DNA from: Streptomyces termitum
Lineage (GTDB): Bacteria; Actinomycetota; Actinomycetes; Streptomycetales; Streptomycetaceae
Length of the DNA: 64,000 nt
Assembly (NCBI RefSeq): GCF_014650175.1
Contig: NZ_BMUL01000006.1
Coordinates: 1 to 64,000, forward strand
Direction of reading: 5' to 3'
The notes beneath the pieces were generated by a model. The model searched no databases and was not told the origin of the DNA. It worked only from the letters and a program-made list of their open reading frames with translations. The position numbers were made by a program, and so were the translations under genes. Each line of letters begins with the position of its first letter. Position 1 is the first letter of the stretch. Below, piece after piece: positions 44,681 to 54,652 of the stretch.

Positions 44681-45136
44681 CTACTGGAGCCGGGACTCGG
44701 GCTCGTCTTCCTCGTCGTCGGGCAGCTTGACGTCGCTGACCGCGATGTTGACCTCGACGACCTCCAGTCCGGTCATCCGCTCCACGGCCGTGATCACGTT
44801 CTCCCGGACCGCTCCGGCGACATCGGCGATGGAGACGCCGTAGTCGACGACGATCTCCAGGTCGAGGGCGGTCTGGACCTCGCCGACCTCGGCCTTCACG
44901 CCCCGGGTGACGCCGGCCTTGCCGCCGCCCCCGCCGGGGACGCGGTCGCGGACCGCGCCGAGGGTGCGGGAGAGCCCGCTGCCCATGGCGTGGACGCCGA
45001 CGACGTCCCGGGCCGCCATGCCGGCGATCTTCTCGACGACTCCGTCGGCGATGGTGGTCTTCCCCCGGACCGCGGCGGCACCGCCGCCGCGCTTGGTGAC
45101 CGAGGTGGTCTCACCGCTGCGTTCACTGTCCGTCAT
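44681..45136 (-). CDS. Asp23/Gls24 family envelope stress protein
   Basis: 151 residues. Core GKTTIADGVVEKIAGMAARDVVGVHAMG, then VQTALDLEIVVDYGVSIADVAGAVRENVITAVERMTGLEVVEVNIAVSDVKLPDDE. The N-terminal tail is polar and the end is acidic. First gene of the operon; its promoter lies in the 93-nt gap shared with the divergent gene at 45230. The closest match in this window to classical Asp23. Confidence 0.92.
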   Translation of the reverse strand: MTDSERSGETTSVTKRGGGAAAVRGKTTIADGVVEKIAGMAARDVVGVHAMGSGLSRTLGAVRDRVPGGGGGKAGVTRGVKAEVGEVQTALDLEIVVDYGVSIADVAGAVRENVITAVERMTGLEVVEVNIAVSDVKLPDDEEDEPESRLQ

Positions 45137-45229
45137 CAGGATCAGCCCCTTCTGGGATATTTCGGGGTTCTTCGCTCACATTAAGGGCGGTTTCCCACTC
45201 TCGCTCCGGGGATACGGCAGGCTGGGGCA

Positions 45230-45904
45230 ATGACCATGAGTGACGGTGGGATCACGGCGGTGCGCGCCCGGCTCGCTCCGGGGCGGCTGCTGCCGCTCGG
45301 TACGGCGGCGGACGGGGCCTGGCTCGCGGAGCGGGCGGCCCGGGAGGTGCTGCTCCGGGCGGCCTCGGCGGTACGGGGCGTGGTCCCGGGCCGGCTGGGG
45401 ATCGGCCCGGCGGAGGAGGCGGCCGGCCCGCCGCCGGAGGGGGTGCCGCCGGGCGGGCTGCCGCCGGGGCCGCTGCGGATCGCGGCGGAGTTCGCGGCGG
45501 TGAGCGGCCGGCCGCTGCCGGCGGCGGCCGGGGAGCTGCGGGAGGTGCTCCACGCGGCGGCGGAGGGGCTGGACCTGGCGGTGGCCGAGGTCGACCTGCG
45601 GGTGACGGAGCTGCTGGACGCGGCCCCGGCCCGGGAGCCGGGGCCCGTCGCTCCGGAGCCGGGGCGGACCGCTCCGGCGACGGACGATCCGGTGGCGCTG
45701 GCGGCGCTGCGGGTGCCGGGGGTGGCCGGGGTGGCGGACGCGCTGGGGCCGCCGGTGCACCGGATGCCGGGGGCGGTCCGGGTGGAGTGCGCGGTGACGG
45801 CGGGCCGGCGGCCGGCGGAGGTGGCGCGGGCCGTCCGCGCGGCGGTGGCGGAGGCGGCCTTGGAGGGGACCTCGGTCACCGTGCTGGTCTCGGAGCTGCG
45901 TTAG
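45230..45904 (+). CDS. Asp23-locus-associated hypothetical protein
   Basis: 224 residues with a very Pro/Ala/Gly-rich composition. Two segments (REVLLRAASAVRGVVPG... and LAALRVPGVAGVADALGPPVHRMPGAVRVECAVTAGRRPAEVARAVRAAVAEAALEGTSVTVLVSEL) follow the alternating pattern of Asp23 domains, so it may be a diverged double Asp23 protein. I recall Streptomyces homologues misnamed nucleopolyhedrovirus P10 family protein. Divergent from the Asp23 operon across 93 nt. No Shine-Dalgarno; ATGs at 45230 and 45236 are both possible. Confidence 0.78.
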   Translation: MTMSDGGITAVRARLAPGRLLPLGTAADGAWLAERAAREVLLRAASAVRGVVPGRLGIGPAEEAAGPPPEGVPPGGLPPGPLRIAAEFAAVSGRPLPAAAGELREVLHAAAEGLDLAVAEVDLRVTELLDAAPAREPGPVAPEPGRTAPATDDPVALAALRVPGVAGVADALGPPVHRMPGAVRVECAVTAGRRPAEVARAVRAAVAEAALEGTSVTVLVSELR

Positions 45905-45917
45905 CCCGTCGGAGTGA

Positions 45918-45964
45918 CGACGGCCGGTGCGGCGCCCTCCTCACGGGTGCCGCACCGGCCGTCG
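45918..45964. terminator. Bidirectional hairpin terminator
   Basis: A 16-bp perfect stem (CGACGGCCGGTGCGGC at 45918-45933; complement at 45949-45964) lies between the plus-strand Asp23-associated gene and the convergent enoyl-CoA hydratase gene. Confidence 0.8.
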
Positions 45965-45976
45965 CGCGCTGTCGGG

Positions 45977-46777
45977 TCAGTCGCCGAGGCCGGCCAGGTC
46001 GCGCAGGCGGCGGCCCTGGGCGGCGCGCTCGGCGGCGCGCTGCTCCTCGTAGTCCCGGCCGACGGCGCCCTGGAGCAGGGCCTTGGTCTCGACGACCGCG
46101 TCGCGGGGCGCCGCGAGCAGGGCGGCGGCGAGGTGCCGCACGGCCGCGTCGAGGCCGTCGGCGGGTACGGCGGTGTTGGCCAGGCCCAGCCGGACGGCCT
46201 CGTCCGCGTGGACGAAGCGGCCGGTGGCGCAGATCTCCAGGGCGCGGGCGTAGCCCACGAGGGAGACCAGCGGGTGCGTCCCGGTGAGGTCGGGGACGAG
46301 GCCCAGGCTGGTCTCGCGCATCGCGAACTGCACGTCCTCGGCGACGACCCGCAGGTCGCAGGCGAGGGCGAGCTGGAAGCCGGCGCCGATGGCGTGGCCC
46401 TGGACGGCCGCGATGGACACGAGGTCGCTGCGGCGCCACCAGGTGAACGCCTCCTGGTACTCGGCGATGAGGGCGTCGAGGTCCGCTTCGGAACCCCGCG
46501 CCATGTCGAGGAAGGACGGCTCCCCGTCGAAGCCCTCGGGCGTGAACGCCTGACGGTCGAGTCCGGCGGAGAAGGACTTGCCCTCGCCGCGCAGGACGAC
46601 GATCCGCACGCTGCCCGGCAGTGACCGGCCGGCTTCCGTCAACGCCCGCCACAGAGCGGGAGACTGGGCGTTGCGCTTCGCCGGGTTGGTCAGCGTCACC
46701 GTGGCGACGGCGTCCTCGACGGTGAGCCGTACACCGTCCTTGTCGAAGACGAGCTGAGAGTCGTCGGGCGTGGTCAT
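45977..46777 (-). CDS. Enoyl-CoA hydratase/isomerase family protein
   Basis: 266 residues, crotonase fold. Oxyanion-hole segments GEGKSFSAGLDRQAF and AIGAGFQLALACDLRVVAEDVQFAMRETSLGLVPDLTGTHPL; the Glu in the latter lies at the usual acid/base position. It probably acts in acyl-CoA or aromatic-acid breakdown; substrate unknown. GGAGG precedes ATG 46777. Confidence 0.93.
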   Translation of the reverse strand: MTTPDDSQLVFDKDGVRLTVEDAVATVTLTNPAKRNAQSPALWRALTEAGRSLPGSVRIVVLRGEGKSFSAGLDRQAFTPEGFDGEPSFLDMARGSEADLDALIAEYQEAFTWWRRSDLVSIAAVQGHAIGAGFQLALACDLRVVAEDVQFAMRETSLGLVPDLTGTHPLVSLVGYARALEICATGRFVHADEAVRLGLANTAVPADGLDAAVRHLAAALLAAPRDAVVETKALLQGAVGRDYEEQRAAERAAQGRRLRDLAGLGD

Positions 46778-46906
46778 GGGGCGCCTCCGGGTCCGGTGCA
46801 GCACGCTGTCAGGTGCTAAGTGACTGCACAGTAACCACCCGGCCGGTCCGTGGACCGACCGGGTGCCCACCGGGAGGGTCCCGGTGGGCCGGCGGAGCCC
46901 CCGGCG

Positions 46907-47128
46907 TCAGGCCGAGGCCGCCTTCTTGCCCCGTGTCGCTCCGCCGCGACCACGCAGCGTGACTCCGGATTCGCTGAGCATCCGGTGGACGAATCCGTAG
47001 GAGCGGCCGGTTTCCTCGGCCAGCGCCCGGATGCTCGCACCGGAGTCGTACTTCTTCTTCAGGTCTGCCGCGAGCTTGTCGCGCGCGGCGCCGGTCACCC
47101 GGCTGCCCTTCTTCAGAGTCTCGGCCAC
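46907..47128 (-). CDS. Small helix-turn-helix protein
   Basis: 73 residues: AETLKKGSRVTGAARDKLAADLKKKYDSG, then an HTH ASIRALAEETGRSYGFVHRML, and a basic tail SGVTLRGRGGATRGKKAASA. Conserved in Streptomyces as a probable small DNA-binding protein; targets unknown. GTG 47128 has GAGGAGG 5 nt upstream. An in-frame ATG at 47167 also has a good site (GGGAGG-like, 7 nt), so a 13-residue longer form is possible. Confidence 0.87.
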   Translation of the reverse strand: MAETLKKGSRVTGAARDKLAADLKKKYDSGASIRALAEETGRSYGFVHRMLSESGVTLRGRGGATRGKKAASA

Positions 47129-47447
47129 CCGTGCCTCCTCATGGGAAGTGCGCTCTGGACTTCTCATGATCACCCCTCCCCGCCGTCCTGGCCACCCATT
47201 CGACAAGGTCCGTCCCGTCCTGTTCGCGGACGAGTACGCCGTCCACACGACCGGAATCTCATGTTCCGCATGGTTCGGAGCCGGAGGCCGTACGAATCGA
47301 TCAAGGAACCGGCAGGTCAGCGGGGTGCGCCGGGAAAAGGTGCGGCGCGGGCCCTGCCGGAAGGATTCAGCAGGGCCCGCGCCGGAGGTACGAGGTCGGC
47401 TCACTCAGATGATGGATCACCGATGAGCCGAATGATCCAGCCCGGCC
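47129..47447. other. 319-nt gap between the ABC-F and HTH genes
   Basis: Holds the promoter region of the HTH gene and the ABC-F terminator. No further gene is seen. The stretch at 47210-47320 is AT-richer than average and is probably where the HTH promoter lies. Confidence 0.5.
47344..47383 (-). terminator. ABC-F gene terminator
   Basis: A 14-bp perfect stem: GGCGCGGGCCCTGC (47344-47357) and its complement (47370-47383), 65 nt beyond the ABC-F stop. Confidence 0.75.
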
Positions 47448-49046
<1,599 letters not shown>

Positions 49047-49107
49047 GGACAGACTCCAGGGCGGTGGGGATACGGCGGATGACGACAGGTGACGGGCTGC
49101 GGCGCCG

Positions 49108-49149
49108 CTAGTGCACCCAGGGGAGGATGTCCCAGGGGAGAATGTCCAT
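49108..49149 (-). CDS. Leaderless leader-peptide ORF upstream of ABC-F gene
   Basis: ATG at 49149 to TAG at 49108-49110 encodes MDILPWDILPWVH, 13 residues containing a tandem DILPW repeat with two prolines and two tryptophans. TAGAAT (49156-49161) ends 6 nt before the ATG, so transcription should begin at the ATG. It lies 61 nt upstream of the ABC-F start on the same strand. Repeated, stall-prone codons ahead of a ribosome-acting ATPase fit a regulatory leader peptide. Translation is not proven. Confidence 0.6.
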   Translation of the reverse strand: MDILPWDILPWVH

Positions 49150-49155
49150 ACGGCC

Positions 49156-49161
49156 ATTCTA
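49156..49161 (-). promoter_or_regulatory. -10 box of the ABC-F transcript
   Basis: TAGAAT on the minus strand, 6 nt upstream of the leader ORF start codon. No convincing -35 hexamer at 17-18 nt. Confidence 0.6.
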
Positions 49162-49327
49162 TCGGGCGCGGGCAACTGGGTTTCGGCCGCACGGGGGACC
49201 CGGCCGCGATCGGGAGCTTTCTCTCTTCTCGCCCGAGAGGGGAACAAAAGGGGCGACCGGCCGGAGGGCGTCCGATACTCGGCGGAGGGCGGCGGTCAGG
49301 ACCGCCGCGCCGACGCGGAGGTGGACC

Positions 49328-50218
49328 GTGCAGTTCGACGACGACGCCCGACTCGACACCTCGGAGGTCAAGGATGTCCGCGGCAGCCGCGTCCCCGGCG
49401 GGCGGGCCACCATCGGCGGCGGCATCGCCGGGCTCGTCGCCCTCGTCCTCGGCCTCCTCTTCGGCGTCGGCCCCGAGCAGCTCGGGCTCACCGACGGCGG
49501 GGACCAGCCCGCCGCCAGCTCCTCCTCCGCCGCCGAGGTGAACCGCAGCTGCCGGACCGGCGCCGACGCCAACAGCCGCGAGGACTGCCGCACGGTCGCC
49601 GTGGCCAACAGCCTCCAGGACTACTGGCGGGCCGAGTACACCCGCCGCGGCGGCACCTACTCCCCCGCCACCACCGTCCTGTTCACCCAGCGGGTGAACA
49701 CCGCCTGCGGCGCGGCGACCTCCGCCGTCGGCCCCTTCTACTGCCCCGGCGACCGACAGGTCTACCTCGACCTCGGCTTCTTCGACGAGCTGCGGACCAC
49801 CTTCGGCGCCGACGGCGGGCCCTTCGCCCAGGCGTACGTGGTGGCCCACGAGTACGGGCACCACATCCAGAACCTGATGGGCACGCTCAGCCGGGCCCAG
49901 GACGGGCGGACCGGGGCCGGGTCCAACGCCGTGCGGGTCGAGCTCCAGGCCGACTGCTACGCGGGCGTGTGGGCGCGGCACGCGACCGGCACCCCCGACG
50001 AGTCCACCGGCCGGCCGCTGATCACCCGCCTGGACGACGCCGACATCCGCGACGGCCTCGACGCGGCGGCCGCCGTCGGCGACGACCGGATCCAGGAGCG
50101 CTTCCAGGGCCGGGTCACCCCGGAGAGCTGGACGCACGGCTCCGCCGCGCAGCGCCGGCAGTGGTTCCGCACCGGATACGACACCGGCGACATGGCCCGC
50201 TGCAACACCTTCCGGTGA
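49328..50218 (+). CDS. Neutral zinc metallopeptidase (YpfJ/KPN_02809 family)
   Basis: 296 residues. An N-terminal cytoplasmic tail with the family motif FDDDARLDTSEVKDVRG is followed by one membrane helix (GGGIAGLVALVLGLLFGVG), then an extracytoplasmic zinc-peptidase domain with HEYGH at residues 174-178 and the downstream ELQADCYAGVWA glutamate. Four cysteines lie outside (RSCRTGADANSREDC; NTACG...FYCPG). Substrate unknown. The GTG start has GGAGG upstream; the frame is open upstream but not homologous. Confidence 0.93.
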   Translation: MQFDDDARLDTSEVKDVRGSRVPGGRATIGGGIAGLVALVLGLLFGVGPEQLGLTDGGDQPAASSSSAAEVNRSCRTGADANSREDCRTVAVANSLQDYWRAEYTRRGGTYSPATTVLFTQRVNTACGAATSAVGPFYCPGDRQVYLDLGFFDELRTTFGADGGPFAQAYVVAHEYGHHIQNLMGTLSRAQDGRTGAGSNAVRVELQADCYAGVWARHATGTPDESTGRPLITRLDDADIRDGLDAAAAVGDDRIQERFQGRVTPESWTHGSAAQRRQWFRTGYDTGDMARCNTFR

Positions 50219-50268
50219 ACCCGCCGCCCCGGTTCGGCCGGGGCCGCGGGGCGGGCACCGGCGGCGGG

Positions 50269-51708
50269 TCAGGAGCCGCCGGTGTGGACCTGGAAGGCCG
50301 CCCGGCGGACCGCCTTGGCCAGGGCCGGGTCCGGGTGGGCCGCCGCCAGCGCCACCAGCACCTGCACCGTCCGGGGATGGCCCACCGCCCGCACCTCGTC
50401 CAGCAGCGCCGGGACCGTGCCCTGCACCGCCGAGTCCAGGTGCCGGACCAGCAGCTCGCTCTCCCCGTGGTCGGCGACGGCCGCCGCCGTGTCCACCCAC
50501 AGCCAGGTCGCCTCCTCCCGGGTCAGGACCTCCGGGGCGTCGTCCGGGTCGGTGCCCTCGTACTCGGCGAGCCAGAGCAGCGCGTACGGGCGCAGCGACG
50601 GCTCCGCGACGGCGGCGCGGACCTCCGCCTCCGCCGGGGCGCCGACCACCCGCAGCGCCTCGAAGGCGAGCCCGCGCAGCAGGGCGTCCTCGCCGCGCGC
50701 CACCCCCACCAGCTCGGCGACCGCGCCGGCCAGCGTGCGGGCCGCCAGCCACGCCCGGTACTCGTCGCGGGCCGGGCCCGGCCGCAGCCGGGCGCAGCCC
50801 CGGAGCATGTCGGCGGCCGACTGCTCGATGTTGCCCGCCGGGCTCTGCGCGGCCACGCAGATCTGCTCCAGCTTGACCCAGACCGCCCAGTTGCCCAGCG
50901 GCGTCAGCGTCGCCTGCCGGCCCTCGGGCTCCCGGTCCAGGGTCAGCGCGCCCACCTCCGCCAGGCCCTCCAGGGCCCAGTCGAGGAGCCCCGGCAGACC
51001 GGCCGCCGGGGCCTCCGGCGCGGACGGGCGGACCGGCACGCCGTCGCCCGGCACCTCGCAGCGCTCCTCCCGCAGCTCGTCCACCCGCTGCCCCAGGAGG
51101 TCCAGGAGGACCGGGAGGAGCACCGGGCCCTGGGAGAGCTGGAGCAGCGACAGGACCTGCGGGACGGCCTCCACGACCTCCGCCACCGCCCCCGCCGGCA
51201 CGCCCTCGGGGGCCGGGTGGACCAGGGACCAGGCGTCGAGGAGCGCGACCCAGCCGCGCAGCACGGCCGAATCGTCGCGGTCCCACGCCTGGAGCCGCCA
51301 GCCCGGCCGGACGGCGGCGCCGTGCAGCTCGACGAGGCCGGCCAGCCGGGCGCGGTCCCAGCCGGCCCGGATCCGCTCCGGCGTCAGGTCGAGCTCGGCG
51401 GCGGCCCGTTCGGCGTCCGCCGGGGTGTCCAGCGGGCCGCCGCCGGGCGCCTTCGCGGACATGCCGCGGGGACCCGTCTGCGCGCCGCGCGGCACGGCCG
51501 CCCAGCGGGCGATCCGCACGGCGTCGGCCAGGACGAGCCGGGCCTGCCGGGCCAGTTCCGCGCGGGGCGGGGTGCCCTCGGGCGGCCTCGGGGCGGGCCG
51601 GGTGCGCCGCGTCGTCGCGGCCCGCCGGGCGGTGGCGAGGGACCGCGGACGGACGAGTCGGAGTCTGGAGTTGCGCGCCAATGGTTCATCGGGCTTTCGA
51701 GACGTCAC
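50269..51708 (-). CDS. Conserved hypothetical protein with HEAT-like C-terminus
   Basis: 479 residues, soluble, family not recognised. A basic Arg-rich N-terminus (ARNSRLRLVRPRSLATARRAATTRRTR) precedes a mostly helical body. The C-terminal 200 residues contain short helical pairs (LLRGLAFEALRVVGAPAEAEVRAAV; VDTAAAVADHGESELLVRHL; HPRTVQVLVALAAAHPDPALAKAVRRAAF) that look like HEAT/ARM repeats. I chose GTG 51708 because GGGAAG lies about 10 nt upstream; ATG 51744 is possible. Confidence 0.75.
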   Translation of the reverse strand: MTSRKPDEPLARNSRLRLVRPRSLATARRAATTRRTRPAPRPPEGTPPRAELARQARLVLADAVRIARWAAVPRGAQTGPRGMSAKAPGGGPLDTPADAERAAAELDLTPERIRAGWDRARLAGLVELHGAAVRPGWRLQAWDRDDSAVLRGWVALLDAWSLVHPAPEGVPAGAVAEVVEAVPQVLSLLQLSQGPVLLPVLLDLLGQRVDELREERCEVPGDGVPVRPSAPEAPAAGLPGLLDWALEGLAEVGALTLDREPEGRQATLTPLGNWAVWVKLEQICVAAQSPAGNIEQSAADMLRGCARLRPGPARDEYRAWLAARTLAGAVAELVGVARGEDALLRGLAFEALRVVGAPAEAEVRAAVAEPSLRPYALLWLAEYEGTDPDDAPEVLTREEATWLWVDTAAAVADHGESELLVRHLDSAVQGTVPALLDEVRAVGHPRTVQVLVALAAAHPDPALAKAVRRAAFQVHTGGS

Positions 51709-51805
51709 GGGGGCAGTCTTCCCGCTGACGGCCCGAAAGCCCAATCGGAATCCCCCCGCGCCCCGTCCCCGCGCGGGGACGGCGTGGCGGGGCGGCCCCG
51801 GGGGG

Positions 51806-52933
51806 TCACATGAGGGGGGTGAGGAAGCGGCGGAGGGCCTCTTCGTAGCGCAGGGGGTCCGCGTTCCACATGGCCGTGTGCGGAGCCTCCCGAACGGTGA
51901 GGAGGCTGACCAGGTCCGGCCGCCGGGCGGCGAGTTCGACGGAGGGCTCCCAGGGGGCGATCGTGTCGTCCGGCCCGTGGGCGAGGAGGACGGGGACCCG
52001 CAGGGCGTCCGGCGCGGTCGCGGCGGCGAGCCGGTCGGCGTGCGGCCCGGTGCGGCCGAGGGCGGCGCGGACGGCGAGCGGGACCAGCGGCCCGGGGACG
52101 CCGCGGGCGGCGGCGAGCCTGCGGACGGTGGTCTCCCAGTCGAGGACGGGCGAGTCGAGGACGAGGCCGACGATCCGGTCCCGTACCCCCGACTCGGCGG
52201 CGGCGCGCAGGGCCATGGAGGCGCCGGTGCCCCAGCCGTGCAGGACGATCTTCCCCGCCCCGCGCCGGACCGCGTACCGCAGGGCCGCGTCGACGTCGCG
52301 CCATTCGGTGTCGCCGAGCCGGCCGAGCCCGTCGGCGGGCGCGGGGGCGCCCTCGTCGCCGCGGTAGGCGGGAACGAGGACGGGGACGCGGCGGCGGGCG
52401 TAGAAGGGGACGAGGTTGAGGGCGTGCTCGCGGCCGGTGCCGACGCCGTGGACGGTGACCACCCAGGTGGGGCGGGGGCCGGTGACGAGCCAGGCGGGCA
52501 GCGGGCCGAGTTCGCCGGGGAGCTCGATGTCCTCGTGGGGCAGGCCGAGGGCGGTCTCGGGGGTGCCGGTGTGGAGCTGGGGGGTGAGGCGGACGCGGGT
52601 GCCGGGCGCGAGGGCGCCGCGCTCGACGCGTTCGAGGCGGCGGACGACGGTGTCGGCGGTGTGCGGGAAGCGGTCGAGCGGGGGGCCGACGACGGCGTGC
52701 AGGCCGTGCCCGGTCATCCCGTACGTGCCGGGGCGCAGCGAGGCGAGGCTGCGGGTGAGGGTGACCCGGTCGGGTCCGGTGGCGTGGACGGTGAGTCGGG
52801 GGTCGCCGGGCAGGGGGCGGCCGGAGGCCGTCCCGAGGGCGACCTCGCTGGCGTGGCGGCCGGCCGCGACCGCGACCGCGCCGACACCGATCAGAGTGGT
52901 GACGGCCGCTGCCGTCGCTGTAGCCGGGCGCAC
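51806..52933 (-). CDS. Alpha/beta hydrolase-fold protein, nucleophile replaced by Gly
   Basis: 375 residues. N-terminal signal or anchor helix (AAAVTTLIGVGAVAVAAGRHA), then an alpha/beta hydrolase domain: WVVTVHGVG oxyanion strand, KIVLHGWGTGASMALRAA nucleophile elbow, LAHGPDDTIAPWEPS acid loop, and APHTAMWNADP with the catalytic His. The elbow reads G-W-G-T-G instead of G-x-S-x-G: residue 235 (codon 52229-52231, GGC) is Gly, one base from AGC Ser. Either catalysis is lost or the residue is a recent change. GTG 52933 is chosen at the start of the signal region. Confidence 0.85.
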   Translation of the reverse strand: MRPATATAAAVTTLIGVGAVAVAAGRHASEVALGTASGRPLPGDPRLTVHATGPDRVTLTRSLASLRPGTYGMTGHGLHAVVGPPLDRFPHTADTVVRRLERVERGALAPGTRVRLTPQLHTGTPETALGLPHEDIELPGELGPLPAWLVTGPRPTWVVTVHGVGTGREHALNLVPFYARRRVPVLVPAYRGDEGAPAPADGLGRLGDTEWRDVDAALRYAVRRGAGKIVLHGWGTGASMALRAAAESGVRDRIVGLVLDSPVLDWETTVRRLAAARGVPGPLVPLAVRAALGRTGPHADRLAAATAPDALRVPVLLAHGPDDTIAPWEPSVELAARRPDLVSLLTVREAPHTAMWNADPLRYEEALRRFLTPLM

Positions 52934-53359
52934 GTTCCCAGTCTCGGCAGGAGCCCGGCAGCCTGCCACCGGACGGGGCCATCGGCGGGACGGGACGGCC
53001 CGGAGACGCTCCCGAAGGGGCCCGGGAGCGCCCCCTTCCTGCCCCCAAGAGGGTGATGAGGGTCTCCTCCTGGGGTGATGTGTGCGGAGGGTTCGGGGGT
53101 GGTGGTGTCCAGGGGGTGGAACATGTCCGGGTGGACAGAAAGCCCGGTCCGTCCGGTGCGTCCGGTACCGGGCGGTATTACCGGGGGTCACGGGTGACCG
53201 GATGGTGGACACCGGGACCGCGCCGAGGCGCGTCCGAGGGCCAAGCGGAATCCTCGCGCGCCGATTAGGGACACCGTGATGCCCCGCCCAGTTCACCTTC
53301 TGTTCACTCAGATTGCCTACGTTCAACCAGCCACTGACGTCAAACGATTGCCTGGGTAA
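52934..53359. other. 426-nt intergenic region before the pit gene
   Basis: No gene is recognised. It contains several small inverted repeats, including GGTCAC-GG-GTGACC (53186-53199), GC-rich CCGGT iterations near 53140-53185, and the PHO-box repeats described separately near its right end. Confidence 0.5.
53291..53331 (+). promoter_or_regulatory. PHO box (PhoP-binding direct repeats)
   Basis: Two adjoining 11-nt units, GTTCACCTTCT (53291-53301) and GTTCACTCAGA (53302-53312), then GTTCAACCAGC (53321-53331) at a phase of about 30 nt. GTTCACC-type 11-nt direct repeats are the known Streptomyces PhoP recognition units. They lie 29-69 nt upstream of the phosphate transporter start. Confidence 0.75.
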
Positions 53360-54634
53360 ATGGAACACATCACGCTGCTGCTCGCCATTGTGGTCGTGAC
53401 AGCTCTCGTGTTCGATTTCACGAACGGTTTCCACGACACCGCCAACGCGATGGCGACCACCATCTCGACCGGTGCGCTCAAGCCCAAGACGGCGGTGGCC
53501 ATGTCCGCCGTGCTGAACCTGGTCGGTGCCTTCCTCTCCGTCGAGGTCGCCAAGACGATCTCCGGCGGCATCATCAATGAGGAGGGCATCAGAACCGAAG
53601 TGATCTTCGCCGCCCTCGTCGGCGCCATCCTGTGGAATCTGCTGACCTGGCTCCTCGGCCTGCCGTCGAGCTCCTCCCACGCCCTCTTCGGCGGCCTCAT
53701 CGGCGCCGCGGTCATGTCGGCCGGCTGGTCGGCCGTCAACGGCTCCACCATCGTCACCAAGGTCCTCATCCCGGCCGTAGCCGCGCCGATCGTCGCCGGC
53801 CTCGCCGCGGCGGCCGCGACCAAGCTGACGTACCGGATCAAGGCGAACCCCGAGGCGAAGGCCACGGCCAAGGGCTACCGGGCCGGCCAGATCGCCTCCG
53901 CCGGTCTCGTCTCGCTCGCCCACGGCACCAACGACGCCCAGAAGACGATGGGCATCATCACCCTCGCCCTGGTCACCCAGGGCGTCGTCGCCCCCGGCTC
54001 GAACCCTCCCCTGTGGGTCATCGTCTCGGCCGGCATGGCGATCGCGCTCGGCACCTACCTCGGCGGCTGGCGCATCATCCGCACCATGGGCAAGGGCCTC
54101 ACCGACCTCCAGCCGCAGCAGGGCTTCGCCGCCCAGACCAGCGCCGCGACGGTCATCCTGGCCTCCTCGCACCTCGGCTTCTCCCTCTCCACCACCCAGT
54201 CCTGCTCGGGTGCCGTGATGGGCGCCGGCCTCGGCCGCAAGGGCGGCGTCGTCCGCTGGTCGACCGCCACCCGGATGTTCGTCGCCTGGGGTCTGACGCT
54301 CCCGGCCGCCGGCCTGGTCGGCGCGGGCGCCGAGTTCCTCACCAAGCAGGGCACCTGGGGCATCGTCCTGGTGGCGGTCCTCCTGGTCGGCGGCTCGGCC
54401 GTGATCTGGGCGCTCTCCCGCCGCCAGCCGGTGGACCAGCACAACGTCACCGCCGACGACCTGGACGCGCCGGCCGAGGCGCCGGGCGTCGTGACCACCG
54501 CCATCGCGGCCGTCACCCCGCCGCCCGCCGCGGGCTCCGTCGCCGCGGTCGCCGACGAGGGCCTCAAGAGCACCATCCCCACCCCGGGTCCCACCGACCC
54601 CGCCGCTCCCCCGGCCCCCGCCGCCGCGGTCTAA
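53360..54634 (+). CDS. pit: Inorganic phosphate transporter (Pit family)
   Basis: 424 residues, ten or more membrane helices. The duplicated Pit signatures are clear: DFTNGFHDTANAMATTISTGAL near the N-terminus and SLAHGTNDAQKTMGIITLAL in the second half. Low-affinity metal-phosphate symporter. A Pro/Ala-rich cytoplasmic tail ends the chain. The PHO box upstream indicates control by PhoR-PhoP under phosphate starvation. A small membrane gene follows after 18 nt. Confidence 0.95.
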   Translation: MEHITLLLAIVVVTALVFDFTNGFHDTANAMATTISTGALKPKTAVAMSAVLNLVGAFLSVEVAKTISGGIINEEGIRTEVIFAALVGAILWNLLTWLLGLPSSSSHALFGGLIGAAVMSAGWSAVNGSTIVTKVLIPAVAAPIVAGLAAAAATKLTYRIKANPEAKATAKGYRAGQIASAGLVSLAHGTNDAQKTMGIITLALVTQGVVAPGSNPPLWVIVSAGMAIALGTYLGGWRIIRTMGKGLTDLQPQQGFAAQTSAATVILASSHLGFSLSTTQSCSGAVMGAGLGRKGGVVRWSTATRMFVAWGLTLPAAGLVGAGAEFLTKQGTWGIVLVAVLLVGGSAVIWALSRRQPVDQHNVTADDLDAPAEAPGVVTTAIAAVTPPPAAGSVAAVADEGLKSTIPTPGPTDPAAPPAPAAAV

Positions 54635-54652
54635 GGAACTGGAACCAAGCGC

